The notes under the pieces are model-generated. The model saw only the letters and a list, made by a program, of their open reading frames with translations, did no database searches and was not told the DNA's origin. A stretch of 64,000 bases of DNA from assembly GCF_033304595.1 (NCBI RefSeq), contig NZ_CP116341.1:787001-851000 (forward strand), read 5' to 3'. Source of the stretch: Sporosarcina jeotgali. Lineage in GTDB: Bacteria > Bacillota > Bacilli > Bacillales_A > Planococcaceae. The position numbers and the translations under genes are program-made. Shown one piece after another: positions 43,819-52,804 of this stretch; position 1 is the first letter of the stretch, and every line of letters starts with the position of its first letter.

Positions 43819-45270
43819 GTGAACGTCAAACGACTGATGAGTATAACGATGATGGTTCTTTTGCTGGGAACGACGGCACTTCCGGGCTTGGCTTCTGCTA
43901 AGGCTGAGCGGACCTTGAAAGACGAAAGTATATATGATTTATTGGTTGACCGTTTTAATAATGGGGACGGACGGAATGATGCAGACACCGATACTCAAGA
44001 TCTGTCTGCATTTAACGGAGGCGATTTCTCCGGGATTTCCCTTCGTTTGCAGCATATTTTAGATATGGGCTTTACCGCCGTTTCCATTGGGCCTGTTTTC
44101 CAGACCGCGTCTTATGACGGCAATGAAGTGCTGGATTACACGAAGTTCGAGAAGCATTTTGGCACCGAAGAAGACTTTAACGCGATGCTCGATGAATTGC
44201 ACGATAAAGACGTTCGTGTCATCGCAGACTTCCCATTAGCGGGAGTGAGCAAAAATCACGTATGGGCCAGCAAACTTCCGTTTACTCAAGGTGAAGGAGA
44301 TACGATTGATTGGAAAGCAGATGATGCGGACGTTCAGAAAACCCTTCTAGAAACTATGGTGGACTTCGTGAAAACGTATCCGCTGGACGGGCTTCGTTTA
44401 ACGAAAACGGAAGGGTATTCAAAAGAAGTCCTCAACCAATTTATAGCTGCATTGAAAAAGGCATCACCTGATTTGTATGTATTATCTGGTGAAGAAACTG
44501 AAGCGGATGTGGACTCTCAGCCAAACGATGCTTCCATCGAGGCTTTGCGTCAATCCTTCGTAAAAGTGGATCCGGATTCTTCTCCGATGAACCAATTTGA
44601 AACGAGCAATCCGAGTGACTTGATTGAATTTGATCAGTTAACGGGTCCGCGTTTCACATACGACATCGTTGAACAGCGCATGTTCCCTCCAACACGCTGG
44701 AAAGTAGCCGTCACTGCGCTATTTACGTTACCTGGAATTCCAGTTATGCCTTATGGCACTGAAATTGCAGTGAACGGAAAAGAAGCACCTGAAAGTCATC
44801 CATTGTTCAACTTTAAGACGGATATGGAACTGAAAGAACTCATTGGGAATTTGAATTCACTTCGGAACCAATCGAAAACACTTCGAAACGGTGACTTCAA
44901 AATGCTGCACAACAAAGATGGATACATGGTCTATAAAATCTACGACGAAGATGAATCGTGGATTATTGCTATCAATAATACATCTGAAACACAAAGTTAT
45001 GAACTGGATCCCGACGAGATTGGAAGCAAAAAGCGTCTGCGCGGACTGCTGGACAGCGACCAGATCGTAGAGACTGAAGATGACAAATACCACGTTGTTG
45101 TGGATCGCGAAATGGCGGAAATCTATTTGGTGAAAGACGATAAAGGGTTCAATATCCCTTATCTGATTGCGTCGATTATGGTCTATGTTTTATTCTTAAG
45201 CTTCCTTTGGGCAGTTTGGAGAAGAGGCCGTAAAGCACGTCAAGAACGAAAAGCAGCAGCGAAGAAGTAA
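43819..45270 (+). CDS. Membrane-anchored GH13 alpha-amylase homologue, catalytic residues lost
   Basis: A 483-residue protein. The signal peptide ends near 'LASAKA' (residue ~28), a GH13 (beta/alpha)8-type body follows, and a C-terminal membrane helix 'IPYLIASIMVYVLFLSFLWAV' precedes a basic tail. GH13 layout is evident ('ESIYDLLVDRFNNGDGRND', 'LPGIPVMPYGTEIA'), but the catalytic motifs are degraded. Region I reads 'DFPLAGVS' instead of D-x-x-x-N-H. Region II reads 'GLRLTKTEG', where the nucleophile Asp (R-x-D) is Thr. Region IV reads 'FDQLTGPRF', where NHD is replaced. Only the region III Glu-like 'SGEE' remains. It is therefore probably a non-enzymatic glucan-binding or scaffold protein on the outer surface. 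GTG 43819 follows AAGGAGG. Confidence 0.8.
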   Translation: MNVKRLMSITMMVLLLGTTALPGLASAKAERTLKDESIYDLLVDRFNNGDGRNDADTDTQDLSAFNGGDFSGISLRLQHILDMGFTAVSIGPVFQTASYDGNEVLDYTKFEKHFGTEEDFNAMLDELHDKDVRVIADFPLAGVSKNHVWASKLPFTQGEGDTIDWKADDADVQKTLLETMVDFVKTYPLDGLRLTKTEGYSKEVLNQFIAALKKASPDLYVLSGEETEADVDSQPNDASIEALRQSFVKVDPDSSPMNQFETSNPSDLIEFDQLTGPRFTYDIVEQRMFPPTRWKVAVTALFTLPGIPVMPYGTEIAVNGKEAPESHPLFNFKTDMELKELIGNLNSLRNQSKTLRNGDFKMLHNKDGYMVYKIYDEDESWIIAINNTSETQSYELDPDEIGSKKRLRGLLDSDQIVETEDDKYHVVVDREMAEIYLVKDDKGFNIPYLIASIMVYVLFLSFLWAVWRRGRKARQERKAAAKK

Positions 45271-45278
45271 GAATGAAG

Positions 45279-45307
45279 AAGAGCGCATCATGTGCTCTTT
45301 TATTTTA
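45279..45307 (+). terminator. First terminator after the GH13 homologue
   Basis: AAGAGC (45279-45284) pairs with GCTCTT (45294-45299), followed by TTATTTT. Confidence 0.65.
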
Positions 45308-45324
45308 AGAAAATGTACCACCAA

Positions 45325-45374
45325 AAAAGCAGTCCAGTCTCCCATGATGAATTCGGAGGACTGGGCTGTTTTTT
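45325..45374. terminator. Bidirectional terminator between the GH13 homologue and degV-like gene
   Basis: AGCAGTCCAGTC-TCC (about 45328-45342) pairs with GGAGGACTGGGCTG (45356-45369), with T's on the + strand. AAAAAA on the left gives T's on the - strand for the convergent DegV gene. Confidence 0.78.
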
Positions 45375-46221
45375 ATTGTTTATTCAAGAAAAATACTGAG
45401 AGTGTTCCAGGACCGGCATGTGAACCGATGACCGAACCAATCATATGAATTTGAATTTCTTTTGGATGGAACTTTTCTTCGATCAAGTCCCGTAACTCGT
45501 TAGCTCCAGCTTCGTCGTCACCGTGACTTATGGCAACCACTTGCTCGGAGACATGATCTCCGCGTTCTTCCATGAGCTCTAAAATTCTGCGGAACACTTT
45601 TTTACGGCCGCGATGTTTTTCAATGGGCACCAATCGTCCGCTCTCTACATGAAGTAACGGTTTGATGTTCAATAGTCCGCCGAAAAATGCACTTGCTTTC
45701 GACACTCGGCCGCCTTTAGCGAGGTAATCGAGATCTTCAACTGTGAACAGATGCTCCATATTGCCCGCCATTTTGCGAACTTTGCGTTCGATGGACCGCA
45801 CGTCCTCTCCGGCGTCCCGCAGGCGAACTGCTTCTTGGACAACTAACCCACAGCCAAGGGACGCACAACGCGTATCGACTACAATCAAGTTCATGCGCGG
45901 GTTGCCTTCTTTTACCTGATCGCGCATCATGACAGATGTCTGATATGTACCCGACAATTCGGAAGAGAACGCGATGTAAATTCCATCTTCTCCAGTCTCG
46001 GCGAATTCTTTCCACAAAGCGAGAACCCGGTCCGGTGAAACTTGGGATGTTTTCGGCTGCTTGCCAGCACGAATTGCTTGGAATACTTCTTTCGAGTCGA
46101 TATCCACAATATCTTGATATTCTTTCCCGTCCAGCAGCACTGTCAACGGCAGTAATGTAACATTATGTTCATCTAAATACGATTTCGGCAAGTCGCATCC
46201 ACTGTCTGCGAAAATTTTCAT
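45373..46221 (-). CDS. DegV family fatty-acid-binding protein (YitS-like)
   Basis: A 282-residue DegV/FakB protein. Its N-terminus is 'MKIFADSGCDLPKSYLDEHNV', with the lipid-binding Ser/Thr sites 'TSQVSP' and 'FSSELSGTY'. Relatives present bound fatty acids to a FakA kinase. In B. subtilis yitS, yitU, yitV and yitW lie together, and this window shows the same order. It forms a - strand operon with the HAD phosphatase (18 nt gap). Confidence 0.9.
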   Translation of the reverse strand: MKIFADSGCDLPKSYLDEHNVTLLPLTVLLDGKEYQDIVDIDSKEVFQAIRAGKQPKTSQVSPDRVLALWKEFAETGEDGIYIAFSSELSGTYQTSVMMRDQVKEGNPRMNLIVVDTRCASLGCGLVVQEAVRLRDAGEDVRSIERKVRKMAGNMEHLFTVEDLDYLAKGGRVSKASAFFGGLLNIKPLLHVESGRLVPIEKHRGRKKVFRRILELMEERGDHVSEQVVAISHGDDEAGANELRDLIEEKFHPKEIQIHMIGSVIGSHAGPGTLSVFFLNKQ

Positions 46222-46239
46222 GGGAATCCTCCAATCGCT

Positions 46240-47055
46240 TTATGAAGTTTTTAAATTCAATCGTTCTTGTAACATTATGGCAATGCCGTCTTCATTATTC
46301 GTAAGTGTGATTTCGTTCGCAATCGACTTCAGCTGATCAATCCCGTTGCCCATTGCAACCCCGATTCCTGCATAATCGATCATTTCTAAATCGTTATCTT
46401 CATCTCCGAACGCAATAATTCGTTCTTGCGGTATACCAATCCACTCCGAAACTTTGGAAATTCCGACCGCTTTGTTCAGGCCATGACGTATGACCTCAAC
46501 GATTTCCCACGGAGCCCCCCAGCGTCTATGCTCAATGACTTCCGCATGGACTTCCTCCAAATGCTTGCGAATCGGATCTGCCATTCCATCGCCGCCTTGA
46601 ATGAGCAGACTCGTAGGATTCACTTGTAAAGATTGACGAATGTCACCTTCTTGAATCTTCGGGCTTCCCGAACTGAAGATATCGAGGAGATGCTCGTCGT
46701 GGTACTGCAAATAGACGTCATCCATTACTTCTGCTACGATATTTTTCAGGTTAAAGTCCTGCATCGCATCTATAACGTCTTTGACAACTGGTAAATCAAT
46801 CGTTTCATGGAAAGTTTTCCAAGTCCGGTCAGTAGGGTGATGAACGAACGCGCCATTGAAGTTTACGATTGGCGTTTTCAGTCCAAGCTGACGGTAATAA
46901 ATTTCACTGGAACGATAGGGGCGTCCCGTCGCAATCATAATCTGATGGCCTTCCGATTCCGCTTGTTTCAATGCAGCTAGCGTTTTTTCAGAGATTACTT
47001 TTTTATCATTTAATAACGTTCCGTCTAAATCGAGTGCGATTAAATGTGGTTTCAT
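46240..47055 (-). CDS. yitU: Cof-type HAD hydrolase (YitU-like)
   Basis: A 271-residue HAD-superfamily class IIB (Cof) phosphatase. Motif I is 'ALDLDGTLLND' (nucleophile Asp), motif II Thr is in 'IMIATGRPY', the motif III Lys is in 'LNKAVGISKV', and motif IV is 'IAFGDEDNDLEMI'. It probably dephosphorylates sugar phosphates or cofactors such as FMN precursors; B. subtilis YitU has been linked to ARPP dephosphorylation in riboflavin synthesis. Cytoplasmic. Confidence 0.9.
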   Translation of the reverse strand: MKPHLIALDLDGTLLNDKKVISEKTLAALKQAESEGHQIMIATGRPYRSSEIYYRQLGLKTPIVNFNGAFVHHPTDRTWKTFHETIDLPVVKDVIDAMQDFNLKNIVAEVMDDVYLQYHDEHLLDIFSSGSPKIQEGDIRQSLQVNPTSLLIQGGDGMADPIRKHLEEVHAEVIEHRRWGAPWEIVEVIRHGLNKAVGISKVSEWIGIPQERIIAFGDEDNDLEMIDYAGIGVAMGNGIDQLKSIANEITLTNNEDGIAIMLQERLNLKTS

Positions 47056-47135
47056 GACAAAACGCCTCCTTCCTCATTCAAGTGTATCCTTTTGGAAGCA
47101 TGCAAGTCAAAAAAGTAATTACACGTGCGCAACTT

Positions 47136-47164
47136 TTGTTTTTTTAGAAAAACATTGGTATGCT
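47136..47164 (+). promoter_or_regulatory. Promoter of yitV
   Basis: TTGTTT (47136-47141), 17-nt spacer ending in TGG, then TATGCT (47159-47164). 28 nt before the yitV ATG. Confidence 0.55.
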
Positions 47165-47192
47165 CAACTAAACTAAAAACGAGGTGTCGCGG

Positions 47193-47978
47193 ATGATTAT
47201 CAGAGAAGAACAATGGGGTACCGAAGGACAGCATGCCATCCCTTTATTGCATATTGTGGATGAATATCAGGAATCATCTGAGATGCCAGTCGTCATCTTT
47301 TTCCACGGCTTTACAAGCGCCAAAGAACATAATTTGCATTACGCATTTAATCTTGCGAAAAAAGGCGTTCGTGTGCTATTGCCCGAAGCGCATCTTCATG
47401 GCGTCCGCTCCGAATCATTAGACGAAGTCCAGCTCAGTTTGCGTTTCTGGGAAATTGTACTGACTTCTATAGAAGAAGCAGGAATCTTACATCACCAATT
47501 GAAAGAAAAAGGCTTGTTAGAATCTGGCCGAATCGCGTTTTCAGGAACGTCAATGGGAGGAATTATAACACTTGGCTGCCTTGCTGCCTATCCTTGGATT
47601 CAAAGCGCTGCGGTTATGATGGGAACTCCGGGATATGTGAAACTCACAAAAGGTCAAATGAAGCAATTTGAAAATAAAGGATTTAAACTTCCGATGAAAG
47701 ACGAAGATGTTGAAAAATTATTGAAGACTCTCGCTGAATTTGACTTGACTCTGCATCCCGAGCGTTTGAATGATCGGCCGGTCTTTTTCTGGCACGGCAT
47801 GAACGATACAATGGTGCCGTTCGAACCGACACGCCATTTCTATAAAGCGGTCAAAGAGCAATACAATTCGCATCCGGAAGACTTTGAATTTATGGTGGAC
47901 GAGCATGCTGGCCACGCAGTTTCAAGACCTGGAATGCTTCGTGCGGTGGAGTTTCTTGCAGACCATTTGAACGATTGA
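47193..47978 (+). CDS. yitV: Alpha/beta hydrolase esterase (YitV-like)
   Basis: A 261-residue alpha/beta hydrolase. Oxyanion region is 'FFHGFTSAKEHN', the nucleophile elbow 'GTSMGG' (Ser), the acid 'FFWHGMNDTMVP' (Asp), and the His 'EHAGHAVSRPG'. ATG 47193 follows GAGGTG by 6 nt; an in-frame GTG at 47184 lies inside the RBS. Substrate unknown. Confidence 0.88.
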   Translation: MIIREEQWGTEGQHAIPLLHIVDEYQESSEMPVVIFFHGFTSAKEHNLHYAFNLAKKGVRVLLPEAHLHGVRSESLDEVQLSLRFWEIVLTSIEEAGILHHQLKEKGLLESGRIAFSGTSMGGIITLGCLAAYPWIQSAAVMMGTPGYVKLTKGQMKQFENKGFKLPMKDEDVEKLLKTLAEFDLTLHPERLNDRPVFFWHGMNDTMVPFEPTRHFYKAVKEQYNSHPEDFEFMVDEHAGHAVSRPGMLRAVEFLADHLND

Positions 47979-47995
47979 GTTCATTTTGCTATGAT
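47967..47995 (+). promoter_or_regulatory. Promoter of yitW
   Basis: TTGAAC (47967-47972), 17-nt spacer ending in TGC, TATGAT (47990-47995). It overlaps the 3' end of yitV. Confidence 0.65.
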
Positions 47996-48030
47996 GAGTA
48001 CAACGAATTGAAATGGAAAGGGGAATTCCA

Positions 48031-48339
48031 ATGGCTGATGAAATGAAAGAAAGCATGATGGGCGCACTTGAAAACGTTATTGACCCTGAGCTTGGTGTAG
48101 ATATTGTCAATCTTGGTCTCGTCTATGATGCAGAATTGCTTGAAGGCGGAATCGGTAAAGTGACCATGACACTTACATCAATCGGTTGTCCGATGGGACC
48201 GCAAATTGTTGCGAACGTGAAACAAGAACTAATGGAACTTCCAGAAATAAAAGAAGTTGAAGTCGACATCGTATGGAACCCGCCTTGGTCGCGTGAAAAC
48301 ATGTCCCGCTATGCTAAAATGGCACTTGGAGTCCGATAA
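48031..48339 (+). CDS. yitW: Iron-sulfur cluster assembly factor, MIP18/DUF59 family (YitW)
   Basis: A 102-residue MIP18-type protein: 'LENVIDPELGVDIVNLGLVYD' at the N-terminus and 'LTSIGCPMGPQI' with the reactive Cys. SufT/YitW relatives help mature iron-sulfur proteins. ATG 48031 follows AAAGGGGAA; an earlier in-frame ATG at 48013 precedes the RBS. Confidence 0.9.
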   Translation: MADEMKESMMGALENVIDPELGVDIVNLGLVYDAELLEGGIGKVTMTLTSIGCPMGPQIVANVKQELMELPEIKEVEVDIVWNPPWSRENMSRYAKMALGVR

Positions 48340-48353
48340 ATAAACAAAAAATG

Positions 48354-48389
48354 ATCCGATTAGTGAGTTTTTCACTGATCGGATTTTTT
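48354..48389 (+). terminator. Terminator after yitW
   Basis: ATCCGATTAGTGA (48354-48366) pairs with TCACTGATCGGAT (48372-48384, one mismatch), then T's. Confidence 0.85.
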
Positions 48390-48447
48390 GTCGTTTTATC
48401 CGGGTCCGCTTAGGGGAATACTAGTTATTGAGACCTAAGCTTTTGAC

Positions 48448-48499
48448 TTTACACATACGAAAAAGCGAGGTATACTAGTATTAGTCAAAGATAGTCAAA
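48448..48499 (+). promoter_or_regulatory. clpB promoter with CtsR operator
   Basis: TTTACA (48448-48453), 17-nt spacer, TATACT (48471-48476). Immediately downstream is AGTCAAA-GAT-AGTCAAA (48483-48499), which fits the CtsR heptad repeat (A/G)GTCAAA-N-A-N-(A/G)GTCAAA. It covers the likely transcription start. The gene is therefore expected to be induced by heat or protein stress. Confidence 0.88.
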
Positions 48500-48536
48500 G
48501 TCAAATTAACTAACAATAATAATGAGGTGAGGGTTC

Positions 48537-50678
48537 ATGAGAATGGACGGCGTACAGGAAGATCAGCGTTCCCCATTAGAGCAATTTGGGCGCAACCTAG
48601 TTGAAGATGTGAAAAACGGAAAAATGGATCCGGTTATTGGCCGGGATGAAGAAATTCGCAATGTCATCCGGATTTTATCTAGAAAAACGAAAAACAATCC
48701 CGTGTTAATCGGTGAACCGGGTGTTGGTAAAACGGCAATTGTGGAAGGATTAGCACAGCGGATTGTGAAAGGTGATGTGCCAGAAGGATTGAAAGACCGC
48801 CAGATTCACGAACTCGATATGAGTTCCTTAATTGCAGGAGCAAAATATCGCGGTGAATTTGAAGAACGTCTTAAAGCAGTGCTGAAACAAGTGAAAGACA
48901 GCAACGGTGAAATTATTTTGTTCATTGATGAAATCCATACGATCGTCGGAGCAGGCAAAACGGAAGGCGCTATGGATGCTGGTAACATGTTGAAACCGAT
49001 GCTTGCACGCGGTGAATTGTATTGTATTGGTGCAACAACTTTGGATGAATATCGGATGTACATCGAAAAAGATCCAGCACTTGAGCGGCGTTTCCAGCAA
49101 GTAATGGTACGCGAACCATCTGTTGAAGATACGATTTCCATTTTACGCGGATTAAAAGAGCGATTTGAATTGCACCATGGTGTTCGCATCCATGACCGTG
49201 CGCTGGTCGCGTCTGCAACGTTGTCAGATCGTTATTTGACAGAGCGTTTCATGCCGGACAAAGCAATTGACTTAATGGATGAAGCGAGTGCGATGATCCG
49301 TACTGAAATCGATTCCATGCCGCAAGAGCTTGATCAAGTGACTCGTCGTATTTTACAGCTGGAAATTGAAGAACAAGCATTGACGAAAGAAAAAGATGCC
49401 ATCAGTCAGAACCGTCTTGCTGCCTTACGTGACGAATTGAAAGAATTGAAAGAGTCTTCATCAGGAATGCGGGAGCAATGGGAAAACGAAAAGAAAAAGC
49501 TCCAGGAAGTGCAAGACGTGCGCGAAAAGTTGGACCGTTATCGTCGTGAATTGGAAGACGCGGAAAACAAATTCGACTTGAACAAAGCTGCCGAATTGCG
49601 TCATGGCAAAATTCCGACATTGGAGCACCGACTTCATGAATTGGAGGATCAGTTCAAAGGTGAGGAAGAAAACCGATTGATTCGTGAAGAAGTGACGGAA
49701 GATGAAATCGCGATGATTGTGGCACGCTGGACAGGGATTCCAGTGACGAAGCTGATGGAAGGCGAACGCGAGAAATTATTGCGCCTTGCTGATACATTAA
49801 AAGAACGCGTCATCGGTCAAGATAATGCTGTTCAACTTGTAACTGAAGCCGTATGGCGTGCGAGGTCAGGCATTAAGGACCCAGATAAGCCGATTGGATC
49901 GTTTTTATTTTTAGGACCAACAGGTGTCGGTAAAACGGAACTTGCGAAAACACTTGCAGGTACATTGTTCGACTCTGTGGATCATTTCATCCGTATCGAT
50001 ATGTCAGAGTATATGGAAAAGCATAGCGTGTCCCGACTTGTCGGAGCGCCTCCAGGATACATTGGCTATGAAGAAGGCGGGCAATTGACGGAAGCGGTGC
50101 GACGAAATCCGTATTCTGTTGTCTTGTTAGATGAAATTGAAAAAGCCCACCCAGATGTCTCTAATATTTTATTGCAAATCCTGGATGATGGCCGTATTAC
50201 GGATAGCCAAGGCCGGCTTGTAAGCTTCACAAATACAGTGGTGATCATGACGTCAAACATTGGCTCGCAGTATTTAATGAGCGGCCAATTCGAGTCTGAA
50301 GAACATGCGGCCGAAGATTTAGTCATGGCGGAGCTGCGTAATCACTTTAAACCCGAATTGTTGAATCGGATGGATGATATTATCATCTTCCATTCTCTAT
50401 CAGGCAATGCGTTTGTTGAAATCGCTCGGAAGATGCTCGAGGACCTTGTGCGCAGATTGGACGGTCAGGACATTCCATTAACGTATGAAGAACCTGTACT
50501 CGACTGGGTCGTTGCTGAAGGAACAGATGCTGATTTCGGGGCACGGCCATTGAAACGGTTCATTCAACGGTATGTGGAAACAGCGGTGGCTAAGGAAGTC
50601 ATCAAAGGTAATTTGGAAGAAGGGCAGCGCCTGCATCTTCGGATGGAAGATGGAGCGTTAGTTGTGGATACGTTATAA
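48537..50678 (+). CDS. clpB: ClpB-type AAA+ disaggregase lacking the N-terminal domain
   Basis: A 713-residue Hsp100. NBD1 has Walker A '[13 protein letters not shown]' near residue 60 and '[13 protein letters not shown]'. A long coiled-coil middle domain of ~110 residues spans about 270-390 ('[20 protein letters not shown]'), as in ClpB. NBD2 has '[16 protein letters not shown]', '[12 protein letters not shown]' and 'TSNIGSQYL'. I see no ClpP-binding IGF/LGF loop, so it should act as a disaggregase with DnaK rather than as a protease partner. Compared with full ClpB (~860 residues) the N-terminal substrate-binding domain is missing. The promoter and CtsR box directly upstream rule out a hidden 5' part. 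Some would name it ClpE/ClpC-like, but there is no zinc finger. Confidence 0.88.
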   Translation: MRMDGVQEDQRSPLEQFGRNLVEDVKNGKMDPVIGRDEEIRNVIRILSRKTKNNPVLIGEPGVGKTAIVEGLAQRIVKGDVPEGLKDRQIHELDMSSLIAGAKYRGEFEERLKAVLKQVKDSNGEIILFIDEIHTIVGAGKTEGAMDAGNMLKPMLARGELYCIGATTLDEYRMYIEKDPALERRFQQVMVREPSVEDTISILRGLKERFELHHGVRIHDRALVASATLSDRYLTERFMPDKAIDLMDEASAMIRTEIDSMPQELDQVTRRILQLEIEEQALTKEKDAISQNRLAALRDELKELKESSSGMREQWENEKKKLQEVQDVREKLDRYRRELEDAENKFDLNKAAELRHGKIPTLEHRLHELEDQFKGEEENRLIREEVTEDEIAMIVARWTGIPVTKLMEGEREKLLRLADTLKERVIGQDNAVQLVTEAVWRARSGIKDPDKPIGSFLFLGPTGVGKTELAKTLAGTLFDSVDHFIRIDMSEYMEKHSVSRLVGAPPGYIGYEEGGQLTEAVRRNPYSVVLLDEIEKAHPDVSNILLQILDDGRITDSQGRLVSFTNTVVIMTSNIGSQYLMSGQFESEEHAAEDLVMAELRNHFKPELLNRMDDIIIFHSLSGNAFVEIARKMLEDLVRRLDGQDIPLTYEEPVLDWVVAEGTDADFGARPLKRFIQRYVETAVAKEVIKGNLEEGQRLHLRMEDGALVVDTL

Positions 50679-50687
50679 ATAAGGGGG

Positions 50688-50730
50688 CAAGTCACTTTTC
50701 GTGTAATGCGATGAGTGGCTTGTTTTTTTT
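50688..50730 (+). terminator. Terminator after clpB
   Basis: CAAGTCAC (50688-50695) pairs with GTGGCTTG (50715-50722, one G-U), then eight T's. Confidence 0.8.
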
Positions 50731-50766
50731 GTGTGAGGCTGAATGTGGTGTTTTTAAGTCAAAAAG

Positions 50767-51265
50767 AGGCGGGTGTCCACCACTGGGAAGCAGTTCTCCA
50801 TCACTCAAGCTCGTTTCTTGATCACTTAAGTAAATTTCTCGATAACAGGACACAATTCAACAGCGTTAAGGGATTAATTGGGTGCGCTTCGCTTGTCTAG
50901 GAAGGGGCTATGTCACTATGAAAACCGCCTATCCTACAGATCGTGCTGGTTGTCCGACACTGCCAAGCAGTTCTCCATCACTCAAGCTCGTTTCTCAATC
51001 ACTAAAGCAAACTTCTCCGACACATAGCGGAATTTCTCGATAACGGGGCACAATTCCACTGCGTTAAGGGATTAATTGGGGGCGCTGCGCTTGTCTAGGA
51101 AGGGGCTATGTCGCTTTGAAAACCGCCTATCCTACACATGGTGCTGGTTGTCCGACACTGGCAAGAAGTTCTCCATCACTCAAGCTCGTTTCTCAATCAC
51201 TTAAGCAAACTTCTCCGACACATAGCAGAATTTCTCGATAACAGGACACAATTCAATGGCGTTAA
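50767..51265 (+). repeat. Array F: three long direct repeats (177/198 bp) built on a 21-bp sub-unit
   Basis: TTCTCCATCACTCAAGCTCG recurs at 50794, 50971 and 51169. Inside each copy, blocks starting at ATCACTCAAG repeat every exactly 21 bp (50800, 50821, 50842; 50977, 50998, 51019, 51040; 51175, 51196, 51217, 51238). Copy 1 has three 21-mers and copies 2 and 3 have four, which explains the 177 versus 198 bp spacing. Between them lies a conserved ~110-bp spacer with 'GGATTAATTGGG' and 'AAAACCGCCTATCCTACA'. It lies between clpB and yjzD, after the clpB terminator. Short open frames here are repeat artefacts. Confidence 0.88.
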
Positions 51266-51373
51266 GGAGTTAATTGGAAACACCCAACTAGTTTATAGAA
51301 ACATGATGCCACTGCAGCAAGAACGCAATCATACTAACCATCCATCCATTCAACGCAAAACATCCATTCAACG

Positions 51374-51412
51374 CAAAAAAAACAGCAAAAGGGAAATTTC
51401 CCTCTTGCTGTT
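51374..51412 (-). terminator. Terminator of yjzD
   Basis: AACAGCAAAAGGGAAA (51381-51396) pairs with TTTCCCTCTTGCTGTT (51397-51412, near-perfect). On the - strand it is followed by a T run from the A's at 51374-51380. Confidence 0.85.
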
Positions 51413-51419
51413 ATAAGGA

Positions 51420-51605
51420 TCAATGTTCTGCAACTGGCTCGTCCGGGATAATCGCTGTAATTGCGAAAATCACAATAGACAAAACGAGTGAGACAATGAT
51501 TCCAGTTGTAAATTCAAACGTTGGCACGTTCGCAATAGCGCCTGCTACATAGTTGAGCATGGAAACTAAAAGGAATGACCAAACAAATGTCATGATGAAC
51601 TTCAT
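51420..51605 (-). CDS. yjzD: Small membrane protein YjzD (DUF2929)
   Basis: A 61-residue protein with two membrane helices: 'FIMTFVWSFLLVSMLNYVAG' and 'FTTGIIVSLVLSIVIFAITA'. It is DUF2929/YjzD, divergent from fabHA as in B. subtilis. The start is ATG 51603-51605, with AGAGGTGAT just upstream; the frame could extend nine bases further without RBS support. Function unknown. Confidence 0.82.
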   Translation of the reverse strand: MKFIMTFVWSFLLVSMLNYVAGAIANVPTFEFTTGIIVSLVLSIVIFAITAIIPDEPVAEH

Positions 51606-51717
51606 TGAAATCACCTCTAGAATACTTTTTCACCTTTCATCATATCATAGCGCCGCACGTTTCGAAACTTAATTTACAACGCGGATAAAAGAGTTTGACG
51701 GTTTCGTGTCTCCATTG

Positions 51718-51762
51718 TTGAAAAAATTCACGATATCTACTATGATTGATACCAGGTACTAA
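51718..51762 (+). promoter_or_regulatory. fabHA promoter with FapR operator
   Basis: TTGAAA (51718-51723), 17-nt spacer, TATGAT (51741-51746). Overlapping and following is the near-palindrome TTGATACCAGGTACTAA (51746-51762), which matches the FapR box (TTAGTACCT-N-GTACTAA type). FapR represses fatty acid synthesis genes until malonyl-CoA releases it. Confidence 0.85.
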
Positions 51763-51792
51763 CAATAGATAACAAGGAACGGGGTATGAGCA

Positions 51793-52725
51793 ATGGGTGT
51801 AGGACTTCTAAGTATTGGCAAGTATGTCCCTGAACACGTGCTGACAAACGCAGATCTTGAAAAAAGAATGGATACATCAGACGAATGGATTCGTACGCGC
51901 ACAGGAATTGAAGAACGCCGAATTGCAGATAATTGTACTGATACATCAGATATGGCTTATGAAGCTGCAAAAGAAGCAATCGAAAAAGCAGGAATCGAGC
52001 CTGAACAAATTGGAATGATTTTGGTTGCAACGGTTACGCCTGATCAACCGTTTCCGTCTGTATCAACAATGCTCCAAGCACGTCTTGGTGCTAAAAATGC
52101 CGCTGCAATGGATATTTCTGCAGCATGTGCAGGGTTCATGTACGGAGTGGTTACAGCGAAGCATTTCGTGGAAGCCGGCACACACGATTACGTCCTTGTC
52201 GTAGGAGTTGAAAAACTTTCTAAAATCACGGACTGGAAAGACCGCAACACAGCAGTTCTCTTCGGAGACGGCGCCGGTGCAGGAATCGTCGGTAAAGTTA
52301 GCGGAGACCGCGGTATTCTTGCGTTCGAGCTCGGAGCTGACGGAACAGGCGGCGAGCATCTTTATCAAGACCGTTATTTGAAGATGAATGGCCGTGAAGT
52401 GTTTAAGTTTGCGGTTCGTCAAATGGGGCAATCGGCTGTTAACGTTATTGAAAAAGCAGGTCTGTCAAAAGAGGACGTTGACTTCCTAATCCCTCACCAG
52501 GCAAACATTCGAATTATGGAAGCATCACGCGAGCGTCTAGAACTTCCTCCAGAAAAAATGTCCAAATCGGTTCATAAATACGGGAATACTTCCGCAGCAT
52601 CGATTCCGATTTCATTACACGACGATATCGAAGAGGGTCGCGTGAAAGACGACGACATTCTCGTACTTGTCGGTTTTGGCGGCGGCCTCACTTGGGGCGG
52701 CATTTGCATGCGCTGGGGCAAGTAA
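51793..52725 (+). CDS. fabHA: Beta-ketoacyl-ACP synthase III
   Basis: A 310-residue KAS III. Catalytic Cys in '[13 protein letters not shown]', His in '[10 protein letters not shown]', Asn in '[10 protein letters not shown]'. It condenses acetyl- or branched acyl-CoA with malonyl-ACP to start fatty acid synthesis; in this group it favours branched starters. AACGGGG-type RBS before ATG 51793. Followed by fabF with 79 nt between. Confidence 0.95.
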   Translation: MGVGLLSIGKYVPEHVLTNADLEKRMDTSDEWIRTRTGIEERRIADNCTDTSDMAYEAAKEAIEKAGIEPEQIGMILVATVTPDQPFPSVSTMLQARLGAKNAAAMDISAACAGFMYGVVTAKHFVEAGTHDYVLVVGVEKLSKITDWKDRNTAVLFGDGAGAGIVGKVSGDRGILAFELGADGTGGEHLYQDRYLKMNGREVFKFAVRQMGQSAVNVIEKAGLSKEDVDFLIPHQANIRIMEASRERLELPPEKMSKSVHKYGNTSAASIPISLHDDIEEGRVKDDDILVLVGFGGGLTWGGICMRWGK

Positions 52726-52804
52726 GTTAACTGGAAAAACAGCACACTAAACCATACAGATGGAAGCAACTATGCTATCTATGAAACGAAGGAGAGTTCA
52801 ACTA

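Noticed and set aside
50715-51416. Two short open frames within array F
   Set aside because: They follow the repeat sequence, lack ribosome binding sites and resemble no family.
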